A DNA stretch of 35,017 nt from an uncultured Oscillospiraceae bacterium (GTDB lineage: Bacteria; Bacillota; Clostridia; Oscillospirales; Oscillospiraceae), in assembly GCA_947632155.1 (NCBI GenBank), contig CANROF010000027.1:1-35017 (forward strand), read 5' to 3'. The translations under genes were made by a program, and so were the position numbers. The notes below the pieces were generated by a model. That model was not told the DNA's origin and did no database searches. It saw nothing but the letters and a program-made list of their open reading frames with translations. Shown here piece by piece: positions 8,147-15,018 of this stretch (positions are counted from its first letter, which is position 1; every line of letters begins with the position of its first letter).

Positions 8147-8434
8147 TCACCGAAAGAGCCTGGCGAAGAAGCCCTCGCCCCGGGGCTCAGGGTCCAAGTA
8201 CTCCATGGCGTCGATACTGCCCGTGACCACCACGTCGCCGCTGTCCACGCTGAGCTTTTCCATGTGCAGGTCCTCCCCCCGGACGGTCAGCGTCCCCCGG
8301 GTGGTGCCCATGACGACCTCCTGCTCGTTGAAGCTCTCCACATCCGTGACGCCGGAGACAAGGAGCCTCCGGCGGGAGTCCAGACTCAGGCTGTGGGGCG
8401 GCTCCGGAACGGGCCGCTTGTCCTCGATGTTCAT
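8147..8434 (-). CDS. yabP: Sporulation protein YabP
   Basis: A 95-residue YabP/YqfC-family protein. It shows PHSLSLDSRRRLLVSGVTDV, then FNEQEVVMGTTRGTLTVRGE and a beta-rich core with LHMEKLSVDSGDVVVTGSID, typical of the family. YabP is made in the mother cell and needed for cortex assembly in Bacillus. ATG8434 is preceded by GGGGAGATAGGA. First gene of the minus-strand operon yabP-yabQ-divIC-yabR. I could not identify a convincing sigma-E promoter in the 130 bp upstream. Confidence 0.9.
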   Translation of the reverse strand: MNIEDKRPVPEPPHSLSLDSRRRLLVSGVTDVESFNEQEVVMGTTRGTLTVRGEDLHMEKLSVDSGDVVVTGSIDAMEYLDPEPRGEGFFARLFR

Positions 8435-8569
8435 TCCTATCTCCCCTCTCCACGTAAAAAGTCCGTTGGCCGGGGCTGTCCCCGGGCCCTATGACAAGCT
8501 TATTGGGAGAATCGGCCGGATATTACGGAAATTTCCATTCAATCTTCGCATTTTTACCCCATCCCGGCC

Positions 8570-8598
8570 TTGACAGACAGGAAAAATAGGTGTATATT
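8570..8598 (+). promoter_or_regulatory. Promoter of the M23 hydrolase gene
   Basis: TTGACA (8570-8575), 17-bp spacer, TATATT (8593-8598). The untranslated leader would be about 115 nt. Between this promoter and yabP (8435-8569) I see no other feature. Confidence 0.82.
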
Positions 8599-8614
8599 TA
8601 CTTCGTTACTAAAT

Positions 8615-8631
8615 TGTAACCGTTCTGTAAC
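8615..8631 (+). promoter_or_regulatory. WalR (YycF)-type binding box
   Basis: TGTAAC-N5-TGTAAC, an exact match to the Firmicutes WalR direct-repeat pattern TGTWAH-N5-TGTWAH. It lies 10-27 bases after the predicted start point and in front of a cell-wall endopeptidase, a typical WalKR target class. A position downstream of the promoter suggests repression (inference). Confidence 0.6.
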
Positions 8632-8720
8632 TATCTCTTTCCAAAGATGACAATTCGGTGTCGGGCGGACGATGAGGACCGTGTCCATCCGGGACGGCGC
8701 CGTTTTTCAGGGGGAAGCTC

Positions 8721-9980
8721 ATGATCTTCAGGCACTCAAACCACGGCGCGCACGAAAAGCAGGGCTCCGACAAGCGCCGCAAGGCCCTCATGCTTTCGGC
8801 TCTGACGGCCTGCGCGCTGGTCTTTTCCCTGTTGTGTGTGTTTTCAAGCTATTCCATCTGCTACGCCGTCTCCTACGGCGGGCAAGTGGTGGGCCAAGTT
8901 TCCAGCCGGGCGGAGCTCACCGCCGCCATTGAGGAGGCCGACAGCCTGGCCGGGGAGATACTGGGCGAGGAGCACTACATCTCCCAGTGCCTCTCCGTCA
9001 CGGCCACGGTGGGGACGGTCCCGGAGTCGGCGGAGGAGCTGGCCGGGAAGCTCATCGAGAGCGTGGACAGCATCGTCAACCGCTGCTGCGTCTATGTGGA
9101 CGGGAGCATGGTGGGCGCCATCGCGGACGACGGGGAGCTCCAGGACATCCTTGACGCCATCGCCGCCCGCTACACCACCGACAGCACCGTGTCCGTGGGG
9201 ATACGCGAGAACGTGACATACGAGTACGCGCTTATCAACGCCGAGCTTGAGTCCGACCCTGAGGAGCTGGCTTGGCTTCTTGACCCGAACAACGGTGAGT
9301 CCCAATACAGGCTCACCGTTGTCAGCCGGGAGAGCTCCGCCTCCGTGGCGTCCGTGCCCCACGGCACCGTGGTGACCTACGACCCGGAGGGCTACTCCGA
9401 CGAGGTGGAGCACGTCTCCGACGGGCAGGACGGCCTGATGGTCTGCTCCTACAGCGTGGAGTTGGAGAACGGCCAGGTGGTGGGGCGGCACCTCACCGGC
9501 ACCCAGGTCACCGTGGAGCCCCAGCCGGAGGAGATCACCGTAGGCGCCCTCCCCGGGTCCCGCACCGACTCCCGGGGCTTCTATATCTGGCCCACCACGG
9601 GGCTCATCACCTCCGAGTTCGGCGGGCGCGAGACGGACGTGGGGAGCGCGGACCACTCGGGCCTTGATATAGGCAACACCATCGGCACCGACGTCTGGGC
9701 CGCCGACGGCGGCGACGTGATCTACGCCGGCGACACCCACGCCGGCTACGGGCTTCTGGTAAAGGTCCTCCACGACAACGGGCAGGTCACCTGCTACGCC
9801 CACCTGAGCCGCATCTTGGTGAGCGTGGGCGACAGAGTGGCCCAGGGGGACGTCATCGCCAGGATGGGCGACACCGGCGACGTCACCGGCCCGCACCTGC
9901 ATTTTGAGATTCGGCCGGACGGGGAAAACCCCGTGGACCCCATGCGCTACATGACGGGCTGGCCCGAATTCGACCGCTGA
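8721..9980 (+). CDS. M23 (LytM-type) peptidoglycan endopeptidase with G5-like domain
   Basis: A 419-residue exported cell-wall hydrolase. A transmembrane or signal segment lies at residues about 22-50. A central region follows, then a G5-like domain (about 205-280, with DGLMVCSYSVELENGQVVGR), then the zinc peptidase domain to residue 419. Visible metal and catalytic residues are H312 and D316 (HSGLD), the H in CYAHLSR, and H392/H394 (GPHLHFEI); all four M23 positions appear intact. It should cut peptide cross-links in peptidoglycan outside the membrane. ATG8721 follows AGGGGGAAG. It is monocistronic, with its own promoter, a WalR-type box in the leader and a strong terminator. Confidence 0.93.
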   Translation: MIFRHSNHGAHEKQGSDKRRKALMLSALTACALVFSLLCVFSSYSICYAVSYGGQVVGQVSSRAELTAAIEEADSLAGEILGEEHYISQCLSVTATVGTVPESAEELAGKLIESVDSIVNRCCVYVDGSMVGAIADDGELQDILDAIAARYTTDSTVSVGIRENVTYEYALINAELESDPEELAWLLDPNNGESQYRLTVVSRESSASVASVPHGTVVTYDPEGYSDEVEHVSDGQDGLMVCSYSVELENGQVVGRHLTGTQVTVEPQPEEITVGALPGSRTDSRGFYIWPTTGLITSEFGGRETDVGSADHSGLDIGNTIGTDVWAADGGDVIYAGDTHAGYGLLVKVLHDNGQVTCYAHLSRILVSVGDRVAQGDVIARMGDTGDVTGPHLHFEIRPDGENPVDPMRYMTGWPEFDR

Positions 9981-9996
9981 CACGCAAAAGGCTTTC

Positions 9997-10027
9997 TCTC
10001 CCGGCTCTATGGGCCGGGAGATTTTTT
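9997..10027 (+). terminator. Terminator after the M23 hydrolase gene
   Basis: TCTCCCGGC (9997-10005) pairs with GCCGGGAGA (10013-10021), followed by six T. The 120 bp after it (10028-10149) holds nothing I recognise. Confidence 0.93.
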
Positions 10028-10149
10028 GTCCGCGGGGGACGGGGCCGGGGATTTTAGCGAATAAAGGGGGAAAATGCTTAATGGCGCGGCGTAAAACGGG
10101 CCTGTCGTTATTCAATGATACAAGCTTTTCAAACCGGGCTTTTTTGCCC

Positions 10150-10178
10150 TTGACGCGGGAAAAACGCTACAATATAAT
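10150..10178 (+). promoter_or_regulatory. Promoter of the purine operon
   Basis: TTGACG (10150-10155), 17-bp spacer, TATAAT (10173-10178). The predicted transcript start is near 10185. This leaves a leader of about 310 nt before purE that contains a palindromic repeat and a terminator-like hairpin. Confidence 0.82.
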
Positions 10179-10193
10179 ATATACATAAGTATA

Positions 10194-10354
10194 ATACTAA
10201 TCCCTAATCAAAAACACCAATTCGCGACGGTCTTTTTTGCGCCATGCTTCGTCAGACGGCTTAACAATACATACAGTATTCTCTGCGCCGTCTTCCTCGC
10301 ATGACGCAAAAAATCCTCGCCGCTCGGTTGGCGTTTTTAATCAGGGATTAGTAT
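10194..10354. repeat. MITE-like palindromic element, long copy
   Basis: The 25-bp ends (10194-10218 and 10330-10354) are inverted repeats with three mismatches, beginning ATACTAATCCC. Inside is the shared core TTCGCGACGG-TCTTTTTTGCGCC, with CGCCGCTCGGT near the right end. A nested inner inverted repeat (TTTTTTGCG with CGCAAAAAA) surrounds about 74 bp absent from the short copy at 30062-30144. It lies between the pur promoter and purE, so it should be transcribed into the leader. No coding capacity. Confidence 0.75.
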
Positions 10355-10368
10355 AAGATAACTTTTGA

Positions 10369-10388
10369 CCCCGCCGCGGACGGCGGGG
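10369..10388 (+). promoter_or_regulatory. Strong hairpin in the pur leader
   Basis: CCCCGCCG (10369-10376) and CGGCGGGG (10381-10388) form a perfect 8-bp stem with a CGGA loop and no T tract. It may be part of a leader RNA structure upstream of the terminator-like hairpin at 10452-10482. I could not match it to a known riboswitch class. Confidence 0.4.
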
Positions 10389-10451
10389 CGGCGGCGGGAC
10401 CGGCGGACGTTCTCTGGGAAACAGGCTTTTCGGGGAGGTTCGCTCTTTTTT

Positions 10452-10482
10452 GTTTTGCCGCCGGCGGCGAAAACAATTTTTT
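10452..10482 (+). terminator. Possible attenuator terminator before purE
   Basis: GTTTTGCCGCC (10452-10462) faces GGCGGCGAAAAC (10463-10474), giving a GC-rich stem flanked by T/A pairs with one bulged base. T477-T482 follows. The hairpin ends only about four bases before the AAAAGGAG ribosome site of purE. A terminator here, upstream of the operon it would silence, points to conditional termination; the controlling ligand or factor is unknown. Confidence 0.5.
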
Positions 10483-10498
10483 CAGAAAAGGAGCCATT

Positions 10499-10993
10499 AT
10501 GAAAAAAGTCGGTATCCTGATGGGGAGCGCCAGCGACCTGCCGGTGGTGGAAAAGGCCGTATCCGCCCTTCAAGAGTACGGCGTACCAGCCGAGGTCCAC
10601 GTCTACTCCGCCCACCGCACCCCGGAGGAGGCCCGGGATTTCGCCCTCCATGCCCGGGAGCGGGGCTTCGGCGTCCTCATCGCCGCCGCGGGGATGGCGG
10701 CGCACTTAGCGGGGGCAGTGGCGGCAAACACCACCCTCCCCGTCATCGGAATCCCCTGCAAATCCTCGGTCCTGGACGGCATGGACGCGCTGCTGTCCAC
10801 CGTCATGATGCCCCCCGGCATCCCCGTGGCCACGGTGGCCATCAACGGCGCCCAGAACGCGGCGCTCCTGGCCGTGGAGATTCTGGCCGTGGAGAACGCC
10901 TCTTTAGCTGAAAAGCTGGACGCGGCCAGACGCGCCGGGGCCGAAAAGGTCCTGCGGTCTGACGCCGAGGTCCGGGAAAAACTGGGCCTGTGA
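10499..10993 (+). CDS. purE: 5-(carboxyamino)imidazole ribonucleotide mutase (PurE, class I-like)
   Basis: A 164-residue enzyme of purine synthesis. Class I PurE converts N5-CAIR to CAIR. The family motifs are intact: [12 protein letters not shown] at the N-terminus, [10 protein letters not shown] with the conserved His, [11 protein letters not shown] and [11 protein letters not shown], then [20 protein letters not shown]. Length is normal. The start is fixed by AAAAGGAG at 10486-10493. First gene of the operon, 24 bp before purF. Class I PurE normally needs PurK, which is absent from this window; either purK lies elsewhere or this protein uses CO2 directly. Confidence 0.95.
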   Translation: MKKVGILMGSASDLPVVEKAVSALQEYGVPAEVHVYSAHRTPEEARDFALHARERGFGVLIAAAGMAAHLAGAVAANTTLPVIGIPCKSSVLDGMDALLSTVMMPPGIPVATVAINGAQNAALLAVEILAVENASLAEKLDAARRAGAEKVLRSDAEVREKLGL

Positions 10994-11017
10994 CACTTTT
11001 GAACGAAGGAGACTACT

Positions 11018-12442
11018 ATGGGCGGTTTTTTTGGAGTAACCTCTAAGCGCAACGCCGTTTTCGACGTGTTTTTCGGGACGGACTACCACTCCCACCTGGG
11101 CACCCGCCGGGGCGGCATGGCCGCCTGGAGCCCGGAGTCGGGCCTCCAGCGGGAGATTCACAACATCGAGAACACCCCCTTCCGCACGAAGTTTGAAAAC
11201 GACGTGCTGGAGCTCAAGGGCGCCAGCTCCATCGGCTGCATCTCCGACACGGACCCCCAGCCGGTGCTCATCCGCTCCCACCTGGGCGTCTACGCCATCA
11301 GCATGGTGGGCATCATTCAAAATCAGGAGGACCTGACGAATCGCTTCCTGGACGCCACCTACGGCCATTTTGAGGCCATGGGCGGCGGCAGGGTCAACCA
11401 GTGCGAGTTAGTGGCGGCCCTCATCAACCAGCAGCGGACCTTTGAGGACGGCATCCGCTTCGCCCAGGAGAAGATCGAGGGCACGGTATCGCTCCTCCTG
11501 CTCACGGACAAGGGGGAGATCATCGCCGCCCGGGACAAAATGGGGCGCCTCCCCATCATCCTGGGCCGAAACGACGAGGGGTACTGCGTCAGCTTCGAGT
11601 CCTTCGCCTTTGAGAAGCTGGGCTACACGTATGAGCGGGACCTGGGCCCCGGGGAGATCGTCCGCGTCACCGCCGGCGGCGTGGAGCGGCTGGCCGCCCC
11701 CGGGGAGAGGATGAAGATATGCACCTTCCTCTGGACCTACTACGGCTACCCCAACAGCCGGTATGAGGGCTCCAACGTGGAGGTCAGCCGCGCCAAAAAC
11801 GGCCGGCTCATGGCGAAGTACGACCGGGAGCACGACGGCATCCCCGACGTGGACTTCGTCTGCGGCGTGCCGGACTCCGGCGTGGGCCACGCCATCGGCT
11901 ACTCCAACGAGAGCTCCATCGACTACGCCCGTCCCTTCATCAAGTACACCCCCACCTGGCCCCGGTCCTTCATGCCCTACAAGCAGGAGATTCGCAACCA
12001 GGTGGCGAAAATGAAGCTCATCCCCGTCCACGAGCTCATCGAGGGGAAAAAGCTCCTCTTTGTGGACGACTCCATCGTCCGGGGCACACAGCTTGCGGGG
12101 ACGGTGGACTTCCTCCGGAATAACGGCGCCCGGGAGCTCCACATGCGCTCGGCCTGCCCGCCCATCATGTACGGGTGCAAGTACCTCAATTTCTCCCGCT
12201 CCACCAGCGAGATGGAGCTCATCGCCCGCCGGACCATCAAGACCCTGGAGGGGGACGAGGGCCTTCGACATGCCGACGAGTACGTGGACGGCACCACCTC
12301 CCGGGGAAAGGCCATGCGCGAGCACATCTGCAAGACATTGAAATTCGATTCCCTTGAGTATCAGACCCTGGACGGGACGCTGTCCGCCATCGGAATCGAC
12401 AAGTGCAAATTATGCACGTATTGTTGGAACGGGGAGGAGTAA
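11018..12442 (+). CDS. purF: Amidophosphoribosyltransferase-like PurF lacking the N-terminal Cys nucleophile
   Basis: A 474-residue PurF homologue, first committed step of purine synthesis (PRPP to phosphoribosylamine). The C-terminal phosphoribosyltransferase half is well preserved, with the PRPP loop [13 protein letters not shown] near residue 350. Cysteines near 379 and 386 plus CKLCTYC near 463-469 resemble the 4Fe-4S ligand pattern of Bacillus-type PurF. The N-terminal Ntn-glutaminase domain is present but begins MGGFFGV instead of the canonical MCGIFG. The Cys1 nucleophile is therefore glycine. The usual Asn-Gly oxyanion segment reads IIQNQEDL. It may use free ammonia or another subunit's ammonia (inference). 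GAAGGAG sets the start, and no upstream start restores a cysteine. It lies between purE and purM. Confidence 0.9.
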   Translation: MGGFFGVTSKRNAVFDVFFGTDYHSHLGTRRGGMAAWSPESGLQREIHNIENTPFRTKFENDVLELKGASSIGCISDTDPQPVLIRSHLGVYAISMVGIIQNQEDLTNRFLDATYGHFEAMGGGRVNQCELVAALINQQRTFEDGIRFAQEKIEGTVSLLLLTDKGEIIAARDKMGRLPIILGRNDEGYCVSFESFAFEKLGYTYERDLGPGEIVRVTAGGVERLAAPGERMKICTFLWTYYGYPNSRYEGSNVEVSRAKNGRLMAKYDREHDGIPDVDFVCGVPDSGVGHAIGYSNESSIDYARPFIKYTPTWPRSFMPYKQEIRNQVAKMKLIPVHELIEGKKLLFVDDSIVRGTQLAGTVDFLRNNGARELHMRSACPPIMYGCKYLNFSRSTSEMELIARRTIKTLEGDEGLRHADEYVDGTTSRGKAMREHICKTLKFDSLEYQTLDGTLSAIGIDKCKLCTYCWNGEE

Positions 12443-12447
12443 CTGGC

Positions 12448-12626
12448 TTGAAAGGGCGTTGCCCTTTCAATGCCAAGGGAATACGTGCGGAAAATTATTC
12501 TGAATTTTGCGAAATTCAGAATAATTTCCCTGCTGTCACGCTGCGCGCACGGCCCACAGGGCCGCACACTTGCGTGACAAGAGGGATTTTTCCCGACGTA
12601 CATGCCGCCGGGAAAAATATTGAAAT
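12448..12626 (+). repeat. Four-stem structured repeat element, copy A (purF-purM spacer)
   Basis: Four stem-loops follow each other. Stem 1: 12448-12457 with 12461-12470. Stem 2: 12492-12507 with 12512-12527, 16 bp, loop TGCG. Stem 3 outer: 12534-12541 with 12572-12579; inner: CGGCCC (12550-12555) with GGGCCG (12559-12564). Stem 4: 12587-12595 with 12609-12617. The element ends in AATATTGAAAT. It begins six bases after the purF stop and is read in the operon's sense. Other copies are at 16210, 21443 (inverted) and 34741. Confidence 0.88.
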
Positions 12627-12656
12627 ATGGGAGAATAAGGAAAGGATTTTATCTAT

Positions 12657-13697
12657 ATGAATGATTCCAAATCCGATTTTTACGCCTCCGCCGGGGTGGA
12701 CATCACGGCGGGGTACAGGGCTGTGGAGCTGATGAAAAAGCACGTCCGGCGCACGCTCATACCCGGCGCGGACGACGACATCGGCGGCTTCGGCGGGACG
12801 TTTGTGCCCGATCTGGCCGGGATGCGCCAGCCCGTCCTCGTCTCCGGCACCGACGGCGTGGGGACGAAGATAAAAATCGCCTTTGACCTCAACAAGCACG
12901 ACACCGTGGGCATCGACTGCGTGGCCATGTGCGTCAACGACATCATCTGCTGCGGCGCCAAGCCCCTCTTTTTCCTGGACTACATCGCCTGCGGGCGGAA
13001 TATCCCGGAGAAGATCGCCGCCATCGTGGGCGGCGTGGCGGAGGGATGCGTCCGCTCCGGCTGCGCCCTCATCGGCGGCGAGACTGCGGAGCACCCGGGC
13101 CTCATGCCGGAGGAGGAGTACGACCTGGCGGGCTTCGCCGTGGGAATCGTGGACCGGGAGCGGGTCCTGAAGCCCGACTCCGTCCGGGAGGGGGACGCCA
13201 TCATCGCCCTGCCCTCCTCCGGCGTCCACTCCAACGGCTTCTCCCTGGTGCGCAAGATCCTGGCCGAGTCCGGCACCGCCCTCGGCGACACCTTTGAGGA
13301 GCTGGACGGGCGGCCCATCGGCGAGGTGCTGCTGACCCCCACCAAGCTCTACGTAAAGCCGGTCCTGGCGCTTTTGGACGCGGTGGCGGTCAAGTCCGTG
13401 GCCCACATCACCGGCGGCGGGTTTTATGAGAACATCCCCCGGGCCCTCCCGGAGGGGCTGGGGGCGAAGATCGACAGGGCGAGCCTCCGCGTTCTCCCCA
13501 TTTTCGGGCTTCTGGCGCGGCTGGGGAACGTCCCGGAGCGGGAGATGTTCAACGTCTACAACATGGGCGTGGGCATGACCGTCATCGTCGCCCCCCAGGA
13601 CGCCGAAAGGGCCCTGGAGGTCCTGCGGGAGGCCGGGGAGGAAGCCTACGTCTGCGGCGAGGTCGTCCGGTCGGAAACGAGGATGCGGATATGCTGA
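12657..13697 (+). CDS. purM: Phosphoribosylformylglycinamidine cyclo-ligase (AIR synthetase)
   Basis: A 346-residue enzyme that closes the imidazole ring: FGAM plus ATP to AIR. The AIRS family pattern is clear: DIGGFGGTFVPDLAG, the nucleotide-binding segment VSGTDGVGTKIKIAF, GIDCVAMCVNDIICCGAKPL, GGETAEHPGLM and ITGGGFYENIPRALP. Length is normal. GGAAAGG lies about ten bases before ATG12657. The start is separated from purF by the structured repeat. The last seven bases overlap the start of purN. Confidence 0.97.
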   Translation: MNDSKSDFYASAGVDITAGYRAVELMKKHVRRTLIPGADDDIGGFGGTFVPDLAGMRQPVLVSGTDGVGTKIKIAFDLNKHDTVGIDCVAMCVNDIICCGAKPLFFLDYIACGRNIPEKIAAIVGGVAEGCVRSGCALIGGETAEHPGLMPEEEYDLAGFAVGIVDRERVLKPDSVREGDAIIALPSSGVHSNGFSLVRKILAESGTALGDTFEELDGRPIGEVLLTPTKLYVKPVLALLDAVAVKSVAHITGGGFYENIPRALPEGLGAKIDRASLRVLPIFGLLARLGNVPEREMFNVYNMGVGMTVIVAPQDAERALEVLREAGEEAYVCGEVVRSETRMRIC

Positions 13698-14308
13698 GAA
13701 AAGCGCGGATCGCGGTGCTTGTCTCCGGCGGCGGCACGAATTTGCAGGCCCTTTTGGACGCGGAGAGCAGCGGTATCCTGACCAGCGGCCAGATCGTCCT
13801 GGTCGTCTCCAACGTCAGGAGCGCCTACGCCCTGGAGCGGGCGAAAAACGCGGGGGTGGAGGCACTTTTCCTCTCCAAAAAGGCCCTGGGCGGCACCCAG
13901 GAGGGCTTTGACCGGGCGCTCATGCGGGTGCTGGACGAGCGCGGCATCGACCTCATCGTCCTGGCGGGCTACCTCAACATCCTCACCCCCGCATTCACCG
14001 CCCACTACCCCGGCAGGATCATCAACATCCACCCCGCCCTGATTCCCAGCTTCTGCGGGAAGGGCTTTTACGGGCTCCACGTCCACGAGGCGGCGCTTGC
14101 CTACGGCGTCAAGGTCACGGGGGCCACGGTCCACTACGTCAACGAGGTGTGCGACGGCGGGCAGATCATCGCCCAGAAGGCCGTCTATGTGCGCGACGGC
14201 GACACCCCGGAGACGCTGCAGCGGCGGGTCATGGAGGAGGCCGAGTGGGTCATACTCCCCCAGGCCGCCGAAAAAGTCTCAAAAGAGCTCATGGAGGGAA
14301 AAGCATGA
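13691..14308 (+). CDS. purN: Phosphoribosylglycinamide formyltransferase (PurN)
   Basis: A 205-residue GAR transformylase that uses 10-formyl-tetrahydrofolate to formylate GAR. Visible motifs are VLVSGGGTNLQALLD (phosphate-binding loop), the folate/catalytic region IINIHPALIPSFCGKGFYG with conserved Asn and His, and VTGATVHYVNEVCDGGQII with the catalytic Asp. Length is normal. Its ATG lies inside the purM stop region (ATGCTGA), so translation is coupled. Its own stop overlaps the next start (ATGA). Confidence 0.96.
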   Translation: MLRKARIAVLVSGGGTNLQALLDAESSGILTSGQIVLVVSNVRSAYALERAKNAGVEALFLSKKALGGTQEGFDRALMRVLDERGIDLIVLAGYLNILTPAFTAHYPGRIINIHPALIPSFCGKGFYGLHVHEAALAYGVKVTGATVHYVNEVCDGGQIIAQKAVYVRDGDTPETLQRRVMEEAEWVILPQAAEKVSKELMEGKA

Positions 14309-15009
14309 TCAACGATATAAAAAAGCTCCTTTCGGAAAATACCTACCCCGGCCGGGGAATCGTCCTGGGCCGGTCCCGGGACGACAAAAAGGCCGTTATC
14401 GCCTACTTCATCATGGGCCGCAGCCAGAACAGCCGCAACCGGGTCTTTGAAAGGACCGAGGACGGCATCCGCACAAGGGCCTTTGACGAATCGAAGATGT
14501 CCGACCCCAGCCTCATCATCTACCACCCGGTGCGGAAGGTGGGCAGGACCACCGTCGTCACCAACGGCGACCAGACGGACACCATCCGGGACGCCATGCT
14601 CTCCGGCCACTGTTACCGCCACGGCCTGCACACCCGGACCTTTGAGCCCGACGGCCCCAACTGGACGCCACGCATCTCCGGCGTGGTGGAGCCCGACGGA
14701 AAATACGCCCTGTCCATCTTAAAGTCCATGGACGGGGATCCCACGTGCTGCTGCCGGTATTTTTACGAGTACGACCGGCCCATCCCCGGCACGGGCCACT
14801 TCATCCACACCTACAAACGCGACGGGGACCCCATCCCCAGCTTTGACGGCGAGCCGGAGCGCGTCGCCATCGAGGCGGAGACGGCGGCGGAATTCGCGAA
14901 GCTCCTGTGGGAAAACCTCAACGCCGACAACAAGGTGTCCCTCTATGTGAGCTGCATCGACATCGCCACCGGAAAAGACGACAGCGTCATCATCAACAAG
15001 AACGTGTGA
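14305..15009 (+). CDS. purO: IMP cyclohydrolase, archaeal PurO type
   Basis: A 234-residue protein of the PurO-like IMP cyclohydrolase family, which closes FAICAR to IMP in the last step of the pathway. Recognisable segments include LSENTYPGRGIVLGRS, AYFIMGRSQNSRNRVF, the TFEPDGPNWTPRISGV region and RYFYEYDRPIPGTGHFIHTY. It is not related to the cyclohydrolase domain of bifunctional PurH. The neighbouring transformylase lacks exactly that domain, so the two genes together replace PurH. ATG14305 overlaps the purN stop (ATGA). The family call rests on recognised sequence patterns and context. Confidence 0.9.
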   Translation: MINDIKKLLSENTYPGRGIVLGRSRDDKKAVIAYFIMGRSQNSRNRVFERTEDGIRTRAFDESKMSDPSLIIYHPVRKVGRTTVVTNGDQTDTIRDAMLSGHCYRHGLHTRTFEPDGPNWTPRISGVVEPDGKYALSILKSMDGDPTCCCRYFYEYDRPIPGTGHFIHTYKRDGDPIPSFDGEPERVAIEAETAAEFAKLLWENLNADNKVSLYVSCIDIATGKDDSVIINKNV

Positions 15010-15018
15010 GGTACGAAT

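Noticed and set aside
12587-12617. Stem 4 of the structured repeat as a transcription terminator
   Set aside because: The T run is on the 5' arm and an A run follows the stem, the reverse of an intrinsic terminator in the sense direction. On the opposite strand the same symmetry holds, so termination is unlikely.
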